Shown in pieces: positions 23,484-33,912 of a stretch of 52,896 nt of DNA. The position numbers were made by a program, and so were the translations under genes. Below the pieces are notes generated by a model. That model saw only the letters and a list, made by a program, of their open reading frames with translations, did no database searches and was not told the origin of the DNA. This stretch comes from an uncultured Bacteroides sp. (lineage in GTDB: Bacteria > Bacteroidota > Bacteroidia > Bacteroidales > Bacteroidaceae). The number at the start of each line of letters is the position of its first letter. The first letter of the stretch is position 1. The DNA is taken from contig CALUJK010000022.1 of NCBI GenBank assembly GCA_944320945.1, positions 1 to 52,896 of the forward strand, in the 5' to 3' direction.

Positions 23484-26309
23484 ATGAAACACTTACTTAA
23501 AAAATTATTTGTTGCAGCATTTATACTGTGTAGCTACTTATCGCAAGTATTTGCCCAGCAGCAAGTGTCGCCTCTTCCCACTGACCCGGATGTACGTATC
23601 GGTAAACTTGACAACGGTCTGACTTACTATCTGCGCAAAAACAATCTGCCGGCCGAACGTGCAGATTTCTACATTGCACAAAAGGTAGGCTCCATTCAAG
23701 AAGAGCAGAATCAGTTAGGTTTGGCCCATTTCCTTGAACACATGTGTTTCAACGGTACCACGCACTTTCCGGGAGATGCCCTGAAACAATATCTGGAACG
23801 CATCGGTGTAAAATTCGGTGAGAATCTGAATGCATACACATCGGTAGAGGAGACTGTCTACAACATATCCAATGTACCTGTCAATACTCCCGGCGCTATC
23901 GACTCCTGTCTCCTCATTCTACACGACTGGAGCAACGACCTGACACTCGACCCCAAAGAGATAGATAAAGAGCGTGGCGTCATTAACGAAGAATGGCGCA
24001 TGAGCATGAGCGCCAGCCAACGTCTGTTGGAAAAATCGCTTCCCGTGTTGTTCAAAGGAACCAAATATGCGACTTGTTTCCCCATCGGCACAATGGATGT
24101 CGTGATGAACTTCCCGCATCAAGCGTTACGCGACTATTACGAAAAGTGGTATCGTCCCGACTTACAGGGGATTGTTATTGTCGGCGATATTGACGTGGAT
24201 GCCATAGAAGCTAAAATCAAGACTGTTTTTGCCGATATTCCCGCCCAGCCCAATGCTGCCAAACGTGAATATTATCCCATAGCAGACAATAAAGAGCCCA
24301 TCGTATTTATTGGTACCGATAAAGAACAGCCCTACATTCAGGCTGTAGTAATGTGCAAACATGATGTTACTCCCGACGCACAAAAGAACAACACCATGTA
24401 TCTGGTGGAGCTATACGCCAAAAACCTCATCGCCAGCATGCTAAATGCCCGTCTCAATGAGTTGGCGCAATCGGCCAATCCTCCTTACATTGCTGCCGGT
24501 GCTTATGATGGCGCCATACTGGGTGTCACCAAGACGAAAAGTGCCTTTAACGGCATTGCCATCTGCCAAGAGAATAATATTAAAGGCGGTTTCACTACCG
24601 TATTGCGCGAGATAGAACGCGCACGTCGCTTTGGCTTCACAGAGAGTGAATATGCACGTGCACGTGCCGAATACCTCCGTCAACTAGAATCAGCCTACAA
24701 CGAGCGCGACAAACGACGCAATGAACAGTACGTCAATGAATATGTCCGTCATTTCCTCGACAATGAGCCGATACCGGGCATCCAATTCGAATATGCTACA
24801 TTCAACCAACTGGCTCCCGCTATTCCGGTGGCTGCCATTAATGACATCATGAAGCAATTGATTGCAGAAGACAATCGGATAATCAGCCTCTTTGCACCTG
24901 AAAAGGAAGGATTGGCTCTGCCTTCTGCGGACGACCTCAAAGCATGGATGAAAGAAGTAAACGCCGAAACATTAGAACCGTATGTAGACAAGGTATCTGA
25001 TGAACCGCTCCTTAAAGAAGCCCCCAAAGGCGGTACAATCATGTCTGAAACACAAAATGCGGCTTTAGGGACAACAGAGCTTACCCTTTCCAACGGTATA
25101 AAGGTCATCATCAAAAAGACGGACTTCAAGGCTGACCAGATTCTGATGAAGGGTGTCAGCTTAGGTGGCAGTTCGCTCTTCCCCGACTCTGAAATCATTA
25201 ATATTCAAAGACTGGATGCTGTCAGCGTAGGAGGACTTGGCAATTTCAGCGCTACCGACCTTGAAAAGGTATTGGCCGGTAAGAAAGCATCCATCAGCTA
25301 TGGCATCGGCGACAAGACTGAGACCGTCAATGGAAGTTGCTCACCCAAAGACTTCGAGACAATGTTGCAACTAACCTACCTGACTTTCACAGCTCCACGA
25401 CGTGACGATGAAGCCTTTACTTCTTACAAGAACCGTAGCAAGGCTGCCTTGCAGAATATGGAACTGGAACCGATGGTGGCACTCCAAGACAGTGTACAGT
25501 TTGGTCTTTACGGCAACCATCCGCGCATCCAGCGATTAAAGGCCGATATGGTAGATCAGATGAGTTACGACAAGATTCTGTCCATGTACAACGACCGCTT
25601 CAAAGATGCCGGTGACTTTACCTTTATCTTTGTGGGTAACATTGACATCGAGAATATGAAACCGCTCATTGCGACCTACTTAGGCGGACTTCCTGCCATT
25701 GGTCGGAAAGAGACATTCAAAGACAATCACATGGATACACGGAAGGGAGAGTACAAAAATATCTTTATCCGCAAGCAGGAGAATCCGAAAGCCAGCAACT
25801 TTGTCTGCTACACCGGTGAAATGCCTTACACTTTGAAGAATAACATTCTGATGAGTATGATGAATCAAATACTCGACATTATTTATACGGAGAAAGTCCG
25901 CGAAGACGAGGGAGGTGCATACAGCATCTATGTGGGTGGTAATCTCTCCAAGTATCCGAAAGAAGTAGCCGGCACACAAATTGTATTCGACACAGCTCCC
26001 GAAAAGCGCGAAAAGATGATGGAAATTATCTTTGCCGAAATTGACAATCTGGCTAAAAACGGTCCTTCACAGGAAAATGTAGACAAAGTAAAAGAGTTCA
26101 TGCTGAAGAAACATGCCGAAATGCTGAAAGAAAACAGTTACTGGCTGAACAGCCTTGATGAACTGGTGTACAGCGGTTTGAATACACTGGAAGGTTATGA
26201 AGAAACGGTAAAAGGCATTACTCCTGATGACATCCGCAAATTTGCAGCTGATTTGTTCGGCCAAGGCAATGAAGTGGAAGTTTCCATGATAAGCCCGGCT
26301 GCCGAGTAA
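23484..26309 (+). CDS. Exported M16-family zinc metallopeptidase (insulinase/pitrilysin type)
   Basis: The 941-residue protein carries a signal peptide (residues 1-24, ending VFAQ). The inverted zinc motif is HFLEH at residues 82-86, and the third zinc ligand Glu163 lies in DKERGVINEEW, 76 residues after the motif as expected. A second, inactive M16 repeat follows in the C-terminal half (from about residue 510), giving the usual two-lobed clamshell. It degrades peptides in the periplasm. The gene has a 160-base upstream gap and is followed closely by an ABC exporter pair and a transglutaminase lipoprotein, which may be co-expressed. Confidence 0.92.
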   Translation: MKHLLKKLFVAAFILCSYLSQVFAQQQVSPLPTDPDVRIGKLDNGLTYYLRKNNLPAERADFYIAQKVGSIQEEQNQLGLAHFLEHMCFNGTTHFPGDALKQYLERIGVKFGENLNAYTSVEETVYNISNVPVNTPGAIDSCLLILHDWSNDLTLDPKEIDKERGVINEEWRMSMSASQRLLEKSLPVLFKGTKYATCFPIGTMDVVMNFPHQALRDYYEKWYRPDLQGIVIVGDIDVDAIEAKIKTVFADIPAQPNAAKREYYPIADNKEPIVFIGTDKEQPYIQAVVMCKHDVTPDAQKNNTMYLVELYAKNLIASMLNARLNELAQSANPPYIAAGAYDGAILGVTKTKSAFNGIAICQENNIKGGFTTVLREIERARRFGFTESEYARARAEYLRQLESAYNERDKRRNEQYVNEYVRHFLDNEPIPGIQFEYATFNQLAPAIPVAAINDIMKQLIAEDNRIISLFAPEKEGLALPSADDLKAWMKEVNAETLEPYVDKVSDEPLLKEAPKGGTIMSETQNAALGTTELTLSNGIKVIIKKTDFKADQILMKGVSLGGSSLFPDSEIINIQRLDAVSVGGLGNFSATDLEKVLAGKKASISYGIGDKTETVNGSCSPKDFETMLQLTYLTFTAPRRDDEAFTSYKNRSKAALQNMELEPMVALQDSVQFGLYGNHPRIQRLKADMVDQMSYDKILSMYNDRFKDAGDFTFIFVGNIDIENMKPLIATYLGGLPAIGRKETFKDNHMDTRKGEYKNIFIRKQENPKASNFVCYTGEMPYTLKNNILMSMMNQILDIIYTEKVREDEGGAYSIYVGGNLSKYPKEVAGTQIVFDTAPEKREKMMEIIFAEIDNLAKNGPSQENVDKVKEFMLKKHAEMLKENSYWLNSLDELVYSGLNTLEGYEETVKGITPDDIRKFAADLFGQGNEVEVSMISPAAE

Positions 26310-26336
26310 TCCTAAACAACATAAAAACATTTCGCC

Positions 26337-27827
26337 ATGAATCTGTTTTTAGAACTACGCCGTCACGGCAAGCTGGCAGAAAAGCGCCACCCCATGTACG
26401 AAAAGAGCAAGTTCGGTAAATTCTGGATATATGTGTCTGTCGTACTATGGGTGGGGTATCTGATGTTCTTTGGAACGATGTTTGGCTTTCTGGACGGCGG
26501 TTCACGCGAGATATATCACGACATCAATGCCGGACTGATATTCTTCCTCGCACTGGACTTCCTGATACGACTTCCGTTTCAGAAAACGCCGTCGCAAGAA
26601 ATGAAGCCTTACCTGCTGCTTCCCATCAAACGGAGTAGGCTTATCGACTTCCTGCTGATACGCTCCGGCATGGATGGGTTCAACCTGATGTGGTTATGCT
26701 TCTTCATTCCGTTTGCTATTATCTCCATTTCCCGCTTTTACGGGGTGATGGGGGTAGTGACGTATTGCATTGGAATCTGGCTGCTGATGGTATTGAACAA
26801 TTACTGGTATCTGCTATGCCGGACATTGATAGACGACCGTATCTGGTGGGCAGCATTGCCTCTGGGAGTATATGGAGCCATCGCTGCCGGACTGTTCATA
26901 CCGGAGGAGAGCATCCTGTTTGATCTTTCCACCAGTTACGGAGAAGGATTCATCCAAGGTAATCCGTTGACATTCTTAGGTACACTTGTTGCAATAGCTG
27001 CCATGTGGCTGATAGACCGAAGCGTCATGTCAAGGCTGGTGTACAAGGAAATGAACCGTACGGAAGACACAACAGTACAGGTAAAGAGTATCTCCGAGTA
27101 CCGTTTTCTGGACCGTTATGGCCAGACAGGCGAATACATGCGGCTGGAGTTGAAGATGATGTTGCGCAACAAGATATGCCGCAAGTCCCTCTACTCGTGC
27201 ATCGCCGTGGTGCTAATGTTTACGCTTATCATCAGTTTCTCCGACGTATATGAAGGAGGAATGAAAGACTTCCTCATCTTATATAATTATGTATTGTTCG
27301 GCATTCTCTTCGCAGGCAACCTGATGGGATACGAAGGCAACTACATCGACGGACTGATGAGCCGTAAAGAGTCTATCTACGCATTGATGCGCGCCAAGTA
27401 CATACTTTATAGTCTGGTGCTTCTCATTCCCACAATACTAATGATTCCCGCCATGGTAACAGGTAAAACGACTGTAGCCATCTGCCTGGCTTGGCTGCTC
27501 TTTATTCCGGGTGGCGTGTACGCCTGTATGTTCCAACTGGCGGTGTACAACAACAAGACCATTGACCTGAACACCCAACTTTCTGCAAGGAAGAACGTGG
27601 GCACAAGTTTACAATACCTTATCACCGGTGTGGCTTTCTTCGTGCCGATGGTACTGCAATTCACATTTGATGCCCTGTGGGGTCCCGATGTTACACCGTG
27701 GATACTGATGGGTATCGGAATCGTGGGCATATTACTCTCACCTCTGTGGCTGAAGAACATTTATCGGCGCTTCATGCAACGGCGATATAAGAACCTTGAA
27801 GGATTCCGGGACAGCCGACAAAAGTAA
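26337..27827 (+). CDS. DUF5687-type multi-spanning membrane protein, ABC exporter permease partner
   Basis: The 496-residue protein has many hydrophobic helices, including IWVYVSVVLW-like, ALDFLIRLPF and ITGVAFFVPMVLQ segments. It begins with a short cytoplasmic basic region (LRRHGKLAEKRHPMYEKSK). From memory it fits the DUF5687 family of Bacteroidetes, membrane components encoded beside ABC ATPases. No soluble catalytic domain is evident. The ABC ATPase follows after 63 bases, supporting a two-component exporter of unknown cargo. Confidence 0.78.
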   Translation: MNLFLELRRHGKLAEKRHPMYEKSKFGKFWIYVSVVLWVGYLMFFGTMFGFLDGGSREIYHDINAGLIFFLALDFLIRLPFQKTPSQEMKPYLLLPIKRSRLIDFLLIRSGMDGFNLMWLCFFIPFAIISISRFYGVMGVVTYCIGIWLLMVLNNYWYLLCRTLIDDRIWWAALPLGVYGAIAAGLFIPEESILFDLSTSYGEGFIQGNPLTFLGTLVAIAAMWLIDRSVMSRLVYKEMNRTEDTTVQVKSISEYRFLDRYGQTGEYMRLELKMMLRNKICRKSLYSCIAVVLMFTLIISFSDVYEGGMKDFLILYNYVLFGILFAGNLMGYEGNYIDGLMSRKESIYALMRAKYILYSLVLLIPTILMIPAMVTGKTTVAICLAWLLFIPGGVYACMFQLAVYNNKTIDLNTQLSARKNVGTSLQYLITGVAFFVPMVLQFTFDALWGPDVTPWILMGIGIVGILLSPLWLKNIYRRFMQRRYKNLEGFRDSRQK

Positions 27828-27890
27828 CTTCAATTTAATGCCAGCATCCTTCAAAAAACCGGAAGTAAAACCAACAACAAATAAACCAAT

Positions 27891-28679
27891 ATGATACAAA
27901 TCACAGACCTCGAAAAGAACTTCGGCCAAAAACGCGCCGTTTCTATCGACAACTATACCATCGCTCTCGGCGACATGCTTGGATTGGTGGGAAACAACGG
28001 TGCAGGCAAGACAACCCTGTTCCGCCTTATCCTCGACCTGTTGCAAGCCGACCGGGGACAAGTCACCATTGACGAAATCGACGTCAGTCATAGCGAAGAT
28101 TGGAAAACATTCACAGGCGCCTATATTGACGACGGTTTCCTCATCGATTACCTTACGCCCGAAGAGTATTTCTATTTCATCGGCCGCATGTACGGTCTCA
28201 GCAAAGAGGAGGTAGACGACCGACTTCACCCTTTCGAACGCTTCATGAACGGTGAGGTATTAGGACAACGAAAGTTCATCCGTAACTACTCCATGGGTAA
28301 CAAGCAGAAGATTGGCATTATTTCCGCCATGTTACACCATCCGCGGTTGCTGATATTAGACGAACCGTTCAACTTTCTTGACCCCTCTTCACAAGCCGTC
28401 ATCAAACACCTATTGAAACGCTATAACGAAGAACACGGTGCCACCGTCATCATCTCCAGCCATAACCTGAACCACACAGTGGACATCTGTTCCCGAATCG
28501 CTTTGTTGGAAAACGGTGTAATCATCCGCGACATCCGTAACGAAAACAATTCGGCAGAGAAAGAACTCGAAGACTACTTCAACGTCAGCGTAGAAGAAGA
28601 AATTCGGACGGAAGAGGCTGAAGAGGAAAAAGAAAAAGAACCGGAAAGTAAAACCGAAGAGCCAACCATCACCGACTGA
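27891..28679 (+). CDS. ABC transporter ATP-binding protein with acidic C-terminal tail
   Basis: This ATPase subunit of an exporter has Walker A GNNGAGKTT (residues 34-42), an atypical signature YSMGNKQKIG (133-142), Walker B LLILDEPFNFLDP, and a switch His in IISSHNLNH. At 262 residues, the last 35 form a Glu/Lys-rich tail. It pairs with the upstream DUF5687 membrane protein and is followed after 23 bases by the transglutaminase lipoprotein. The signature motif lacks the usual LSGGQ spelling but fits the ABC-2/gliding-type ATPases of Bacteroidetes. The substrate is unknown. Confidence 0.88.
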   Translation: MIQITDLEKNFGQKRAVSIDNYTIALGDMLGLVGNNGAGKTTLFRLILDLLQADRGQVTIDEIDVSHSEDWKTFTGAYIDDGFLIDYLTPEEYFYFIGRMYGLSKEEVDDRLHPFERFMNGEVLGQRKFIRNYSMGNKQKIGIISAMLHHPRLLILDEPFNFLDPSSQAVIKHLLKRYNEEHGATVIISSHNLNHTVDICSRIALLENGVIIRDIRNENNSAEKELEDYFNVSVEEEIRTEEAEEEKEKEPESKTEEPTITD

Positions 28680-28702
28680 CCCACACCCAAAATATCAATA
28701 TC

Positions 28703-31465
28703 ATGAAACAACACACCTCCGGCTTCGCCATCTTGCTCATCGGAAGCCTGCTCTGTCTATTCACCGCCTGTAGTAATCCGCATTTTCTTACCGATGAAGC
28801 ATATCGCCATCAAGTAGAGCAGGACTTCCAGCTGAAACAGACATTACTGCCTCATGGCGACCTATTCAGCATCTTCCGCGATGCTACGCTCACTACTTAC
28901 GAACGAGAAGCCTTGCAATTTCTCTATGCCTACATGCCAACGGCAGATATCGCCGACTATCCCGGCACATTCCACCTAATGAATATCCGTGCCTCACAAC
29001 GAGCCGCCCGCGAAATGCCGTGGGGCGAAATAATTCCCGAAGAACTGTTTCGCCACTTCGTACTGCCTGTACGGGTCAACAACGAACCCTTAGACAGCTT
29101 CCGCATGACTTATTACGATGAACTGAAAACACGTGTCGGTACTCTTTCCCTCCCCGACGCCATTCTCGAAGTAAACCATTGGTGCCACGAGAAAGCCATC
29201 TATCAGCCCAGTGACGCACGCACCAGTTCTCCCCTTGCCACCCTGCGTACCGCTTATGGCCGCTGTGGCGAAGAGTCCACGTTGTTGGTAGCCGCTCTGC
29301 GAGCAGTAGGTATTCCCGCCCGACAGGTTTACACGCCCCGTTGGGCACATACAGACGACAATCACGCTTGGGTAGAAGCATGGGCCGGAGACGGATGGCA
29401 CTTTCTGGGTGCTTGCGAACCGGAACCGGTACTGGACTTAGGATGGTTTAACGCTCCTGCTAGCCGCGGTATGCTGATGCACACCAAAGTATTTGGCCGC
29501 TATCAAGGAACGGAAGAGATTGTCGCCACTGCTCCCGGCTACACAGAGATAAACGTCACAGACAATTATGCACCCACTGCCCGAGCACAAGTCACTGTCG
29601 TAAACTCCGACAACAAGCCCGTAGCCGGTGCCAAAGTCGAATTCAAACTCTACAATTATGCGGAATTCTACACCATCGCCACCAAACAAACAGATAATAA
29701 TGGAAACTGCCACCTGACAGCCGGTAAAGGCGATATGCTGGTATGGGCTTCCAAAGAAGGGCAGTTCGGTTTTGCCAAACTCTCTTTCGGCAAACAAGAT
29801 GCCCTTACCGTAAAACTGGAACGCCAAGACGGAGATACATTTGCACTGGATATAGACATCACGCCACCCGCCGAATCGGCCACATTGCCCGTCGTCACTC
29901 CCGCCCAACAGGCTGAAAACGACCGTCGCATACTTCAAGAGGACTCCATACGCAACTTGTACGTTTCCACCATGATGACAACGGAAAAGGCACAAGCATG
30001 GGTAAACAGTCTCTACGGAGATGCCTTACATCCCGTGCTGAAAAAGAAAGTAGCGACTCTCTTGGCAAACTCGCGCGGCAACCACCCCGTACTGACCGCT
30101 TTCTTGTCCGAATTACGAATAAGAGGAAAACAACAAGAGAAAGGAGACCGCCACATCTCATACGAAGAGGCAAACGCTATTGACCTATTACAGGCCATCT
30201 CCGACAAAGACTTGCGCGACATCCGTCCGGAAGTACTGGCTGACCACTTAAACAACACTCCACAACTAGAGAACGCCACGGCTTTCAATGCCTATATACT
30301 GAGACGTGCCTTACTCAATCCGCGTATTTCCACCGAAGAACTGACTCCCTACAAGTCATTCTTTCAACAAGTCATAGATACCGTTACGGCAGCCGATTAC
30401 CGCCAGCACCCGCAGAAACTGGCCACATGGTGTCGGAATAACATCACGCTGAACGACACTCTGAATGCACAAAGCATTTCCATTTCTCCCATAGGTGTAT
30501 GGAAATCACGTGTGGCTGATACCCACTCGCGCAATATCTTCTTCGTGGCCGTAGCACGCAGTCTGGGCATACCTGCATGGATAAACGAAGTAACAGGCGC
30601 CGTGTGCTATCAGGATCTGACAACCCCTTCAGCAGGAAGAGATGGGAAAACATTCGAAATAGATTTTGGCAATGGAGACAAGGCGAAAGCCATAACACCC
30701 ACAGGACAATTGATTGCCTCCTACCAACCGTCCAAATACCTGAATAATCCAAAGTATTACAGTCACTTCACCTTGTCACGCTGCAAGGATGGCGTACTCC
30801 GATTACAGAACTACGATGAAAGCGAAGCTTCGTGGAGCAACCTACTTCGTTTGCCCTTGCAAATGCCGGCAGGTTACTATCTCATGGTGAGCGGCACCCG
30901 ACTGGCCAGCGGCAGTGTACTGGCACATCTGAATGCGTTGAATGTGGAAGAGTCACAAATCACAAAGACTGACTTACTGATGCGCGAAAGCAAAGACCAG
31001 ATACAGGTCATCGGTAATTTCAACTCCGAATCCCTCTTCACGCCCATCACAGCAGACGGGAAAGTAGCAGATGCCCCGACCTCGCTATTGAAGGCTTGCG
31101 GACGAGGATATTTTGCAGTGGGTGTTCTCGGTGCCAATCAGGAACCGACCAACCATGCCTTAAAAGATATTGCCAAAGTGGGTAAGGAACTAGAGAAATG
31201 GGGACACCGCCTCATACTGCTTTTCACGGACGAAGCACAATACCGGAAATACCGTCCGGAAGAGTTCCCCGGACTTCCCAATACAATTATATATGGAATA
31301 GACAGTCACGGCATAGCCCCACAGATAGTCACAGGAATGGAACTCAAGCACAGTTCCCTGCCCCTGTTTATTCTTGCTGATACATTCAACCGCGTGGTCT
31401 TTGTCTCGCAAGGCTATACCATCGGTTTGGGCGAACAGTTGGTACGGACTGTAAACGGTCTATAA
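28703..31465 (+). CDS. Large transglutaminase-like lipoprotein
   Basis: A signal peptide and lipobox (Cys23 in LFTACSN) anchor this 920-residue protein in a membrane. The transglutaminase-like core has the triad Cys188 (GRCGEESTLL), His221 (NHAWVEAW) and Asp230, so peptide bond or amide chemistry is plausible. A carboxypeptidase-regulatory/Ig-like domain follows (VNSDNKPVAGAKVEFKL, near residues 295-370). A second half (HSRNIFFVAVARSLGIPAW) resembles a degenerate copy of the same fold. It ends the plus-strand group with the M16 peptidase and ABC exporter. The gene stops 12 bases before the convergent cutC stop. Activity on cell-wall or protein substrates is inference. Confidence 0.83.
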   Translation: MKQHTSGFAILLIGSLLCLFTACSNPHFLTDEAYRHQVEQDFQLKQTLLPHGDLFSIFRDATLTTYEREALQFLYAYMPTADIADYPGTFHLMNIRASQRAAREMPWGEIIPEELFRHFVLPVRVNNEPLDSFRMTYYDELKTRVGTLSLPDAILEVNHWCHEKAIYQPSDARTSSPLATLRTAYGRCGEESTLLVAALRAVGIPARQVYTPRWAHTDDNHAWVEAWAGDGWHFLGACEPEPVLDLGWFNAPASRGMLMHTKVFGRYQGTEEIVATAPGYTEINVTDNYAPTARAQVTVVNSDNKPVAGAKVEFKLYNYAEFYTIATKQTDNNGNCHLTAGKGDMLVWASKEGQFGFAKLSFGKQDALTVKLERQDGDTFALDIDITPPAESATLPVVTPAQQAENDRRILQEDSIRNLYVSTMMTTEKAQAWVNSLYGDALHPVLKKKVATLLANSRGNHPVLTAFLSELRIRGKQQEKGDRHISYEEANAIDLLQAISDKDLRDIRPEVLADHLNNTPQLENATAFNAYILRRALLNPRISTEELTPYKSFFQQVIDTVTAADYRQHPQKLATWCRNNITLNDTLNAQSISISPIGVWKSRVADTHSRNIFFVAVARSLGIPAWINEVTGAVCYQDLTTPSAGRDGKTFEIDFGNGDKAKAITPTGQLIASYQPSKYLNNPKYYSHFTLSRCKDGVLRLQNYDESEASWSNLLRLPLQMPAGYYLMVSGTRLASGSVLAHLNALNVEESQITKTDLLMRESKDQIQVIGNFNSESLFTPITADGKVADAPTSLLKACGRGYFAVGVLGANQEPTNHALKDIAKVGKELEKWGHRLILLFTDEAQYRKYRPEEFPGLPNTIIYGIDSHGIAPQIVTGMELKHSSLPLFILADTFNRVVFVSQGYTIGLGEQLVRTVNGL

Positions 31466-31476
31466 ACCGTTTCTTA

Positions 31477-32259
31477 TCATAATTCTGCGCCTTGCACAAC
31501 AGCCCGAATGGTCTCCTCCACCCTTCGGGCTGTTGTTATAACGCGACTATACTCTTCGATGTGTACAGTACCGCCCATAGACACCTTTTCATTGCGGTAA
31601 CGCATGCCACTCTCTATCGGCTCACGTGCCGAGAAATGAAATTCATGGATACCGGTTTCCTGTGCGATGCGGGCAATATTGTTTTCATTCACCCCGCAAC
31701 CAGCCAGCAAGATGATACGTCCGGCAGCCTGCTCCTGAAGTTCTTTCAGCAAAGGAATCCCCTGCACAGCATCAGGCTGCTGTCCCGACGTCAGTATGCG
31801 GTGACATCCCAGCCCGATAACCTCCTCCAGCGCCCGTTGCGGATTGCGACAGACATCAAAAGCCCGATGGAAAGTGACGGACATGCCCTGCGCCGCCTCC
31901 ATAAAGCGCTGCATCAAAGGGACATCTACCTCACCCTCTTCCGTCAGGCAGCCCAGCACAACTCCATCCGCACCGTGCCGACGGGCATTCTCTATGTCTG
32001 CCAGCATAATTTCCTGTTCCAACGGTGAATACAAGAAATCACCGCCGCGCGGACGGATAATGACATGCAGACGGGTACGGGTCAGCAACCGACGTGCCAC
32101 CGCCACATCACCAAAAGAGGGGGTTGTCCCCCCCTCTGGTATGCCTGCACACAACTCTACACGATCGGCGCCACCTGCCTGCGCGGCAAGACAACTCTCC
32201 ACGGAGTTGGCACATATTTCAAAACGATAAGACGACCTCGCGCCGCTGTTACTTGGCAT
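31477..32259 (-). CDS. cutC: CutC family protein
   Basis: The 260-residue TIM-barrel protein shows the CutC hallmarks: [62 protein letters not shown] and [10 protein letters not shown]. It was named from a copper-tolerance phenotype, but its biochemical function is unsettled. The start overlaps the 3' end of rny by 11 bases, so cutC is translationally coupled to it. An inverted repeat inside its last 60 coding bases may end transcription from the convergent lipoprotein gene. Confidence 0.92.
   Translation of the reverse strand: MPSNSGARSSYRFEICANSVESCLAAQAGGADRVELCAGIPEGGTTPSFGDVAVARRLLTRTRLHVIIRPRGGDFLYSPLEQEIMLADIENARRHGADGVVLGCLTEEGEVDVPLMQRFMEAAQGMSVTFHRAFDVCRNPQRALEEVIGLGCHRILTSGQQPDAVQGIPLLKELQEQAAGRIILLAGCGVNENNIARIAQETGIHEFHFSAREPIESGMRYRNEKVSMGGTVHIEEYSRVITTARRVEETIRAVVQGAEL
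31497..31535. terminator. Bidirectional hairpin inside the cutC 3' end
   Basis: CAACAGCCCGAA (31497-31508) pairs exactly with TTCGGGCTGTTG (31524-31535). The two convergent genes leave only 12 bases between their stops, so a terminator for the plus-strand lipoprotein gene has to lie within cutC. The T-tract is weak. Confidence 0.5.
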
Positions 32260-33787
32260 AGCTCACTGCACGTGTCTCACGGATAACGGTAATCTTCACC
32301 TGACCCGGATATGTCATCTCATCCTGAATCTTCTTGGCTATTTCGCCCGACAAACTTTCTGTCTGCTTGTCATCAATCTTGTCAGCACCGACAATCACGC
32401 GCAATTCGCGTCCGGCCTGAATAGCATACGTCTTGGTCACGCCCGGATAAGACATCGCCAACTGTTCAAGGTCATTCAAGCGTTTGATATATGCCTCTAC
32501 AATCTCACGGCGAGCACCAGGACGGGCACCGGATATGGCGTCACACACCTGCACGATGGGAGCCAGCAGACTGGTCATTTCCACTTCATCGTGGTGGGCA
32601 CCAATGGCGTTGCAAATGTCCGGTTTCTCCTTATATTTCTCAGCCAGCTTCATGCCGTAAAGAGCGTGCGGCAATTCCGGCTCCTCATCGGGCACCTTAC
32701 CTATATCATGCAACAGTCCAGCACGTTTCGCTTTCTTGGGATTCAGTCCTAATTCAGAAGCCATCACAGCACAGAGGTTGGCCGTCTCACGGGCATGCTG
32801 CAACAAGTTCTGACCATACGAAGAACGGTATTTCATCTTACCGATAATACGAATCAGTTCAGGATGCAGACCGTGAATACCCAAATCGATGGTAGTACGC
32901 TTGCCGGTCTCAATGATTTCTTCCTCTACCTGCTTGCGCACCTTGGCTACTACCTCTTCAATACGGGCAGGGTGGATACGACCATCCGTCACCAGCTGAT
33001 GCAGCGCCAACCGGGCAATCTCACGGCGCACAGGGTCGAATGCCGACAGCACAATAGCTTCCGGTGTATCGTCCACCACAATCTCCACACCGGTGGCAGC
33101 CTCCAGCGCGCGGATATTACGTCCTTCACGACCGATGATGCGTCCTTTAATCTCGTCCGAATCTATGTGGAACACTGTCACAGAGTTTTCAATAGCTGTT
33201 TCCGTTGCTACCCGCTGAATAGTCTGGATAACGATACGTTTCGCCTCTTTGTTGGCCGTCATCTTGGCATCGTCCATAATGTCGTTGATATAAGACTGTG
33301 CCTCTGTCTTTGCCTCCTCTTTCAGCGATTCCACCATGCGTTCCTTTGCCTCCTCAGCAGAAAGTCCGGATATGGCTTCCAGTTTCTCGATTTCCTGACG
33401 TTGCAGATGTTCCAATTCCTCTTTCTTCTTGTCCACCAATACCAATTGGTTTTCCAGATTTTCTCTGACGGCTTCAGCTTCCTGTTTCTTACGTTGGATT
33501 TCCTCCTGACGCTGATTCAGCACCAGTTCGCGCTGCTTCAGTTTGTTTTCAGCCTGTTGGATTTTCTGGTTGCGGGCAGCCACCTCTTTCTCCAAATCGG
33601 CTTTCTTGTTGAGGAACTTCTCTTTTACTTCGAGCAACTTGTTTTTCTTAATCACTTCTGCTTCTGTCTCGGCATCTTTCAGAATGGCGTCGTACTTGGA
33701 CTTCAGCCCATACTTGAAAAGCAGATAGGCGGCAAGTCCTCCTACGAAGAAGCAGACAACGGACATAACTATTGTAACTACTGTCAT
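32249..33787 (-). CDS. rny: Ribonuclease Y
   Basis: This is a membrane-anchored endoribonuclease that starts mRNA decay. The N-terminal helix (residues 5-25) is followed by a long coiled coil (about 30-190). A KH domain has [10 protein letters not shown] (215-224) and an HD domain has [12 protein letters not shown] (His360, Asp361) plus the later AHHDEVE. At 512 residues it is the expected size. It lies downstream of zapA with a structured 125-base gap and is coupled to cutC, an arrangement common in Bacteroidetes. Confidence 0.94.
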   Translation of the reverse strand: MTVVTIVMSVVCFFVGGLAAYLLFKYGLKSKYDAILKDAETEAEVIKKNKLLEVKEKFLNKKADLEKEVAARNQKIQQAENKLKQRELVLNQRQEEIQRKKQEAEAVRENLENQLVLVDKKKEELEHLQRQEIEKLEAISGLSAEEAKERMVESLKEEAKTEAQSYINDIMDDAKMTANKEAKRIVIQTIQRVATETAIENSVTVFHIDSDEIKGRIIGREGRNIRALEAATGVEIVVDDTPEAIVLSAFDPVRREIARLALHQLVTDGRIHPARIEEVVAKVRKQVEEEIIETGKRTTIDLGIHGLHPELIRIIGKMKYRSSYGQNLLQHARETANLCAVMASELGLNPKKAKRAGLLHDIGKVPDEEPELPHALYGMKLAEKYKEKPDICNAIGAHHDEVEMTSLLAPIVQVCDAISGARPGARREIVEAYIKRLNDLEQLAMSYPGVTKTYAIQAGRELRVIVGADKIDDKQTESLSGEIAKKIQDEMTYPGQVKITVIRETRAVSYAK

Positions 33788-33815
33788 CTTAATTGATATT
33801 TAAATATATATAAAC

Positions 33816-33871
33816 AAAAAGCACTGCATAAAAGGCATGTTTCTTACCGAAACACGACTTTTGCACAGTGC
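33816..33871 (-). terminator. Long hairpin with T-tract between zapA and rny
   Basis: On the minus strand GCACTG...GCA pairs with TGC-AGTGC, then AAAAG with CTTTT and TGTTTC with GAAACA around a GGTAA loop, followed by TTTTT (33816-33820). The three stacked stems with small internal loops are more elaborate than a standard terminator and could be the 3' end of a small RNA. Confidence 0.55.
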
Positions 33872-33912
33872 GCGAAAAATTCTTTTCCCCTCGAAACAAT
33901 GCTTTCTGCCTG

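Noticed and set aside
33788-33912. Full 6S RNA
   Set aside because: The gap is too short for a typical 6S RNA and the central bubble is not seen. I kept it only as a structured terminator or small RNA candidate.
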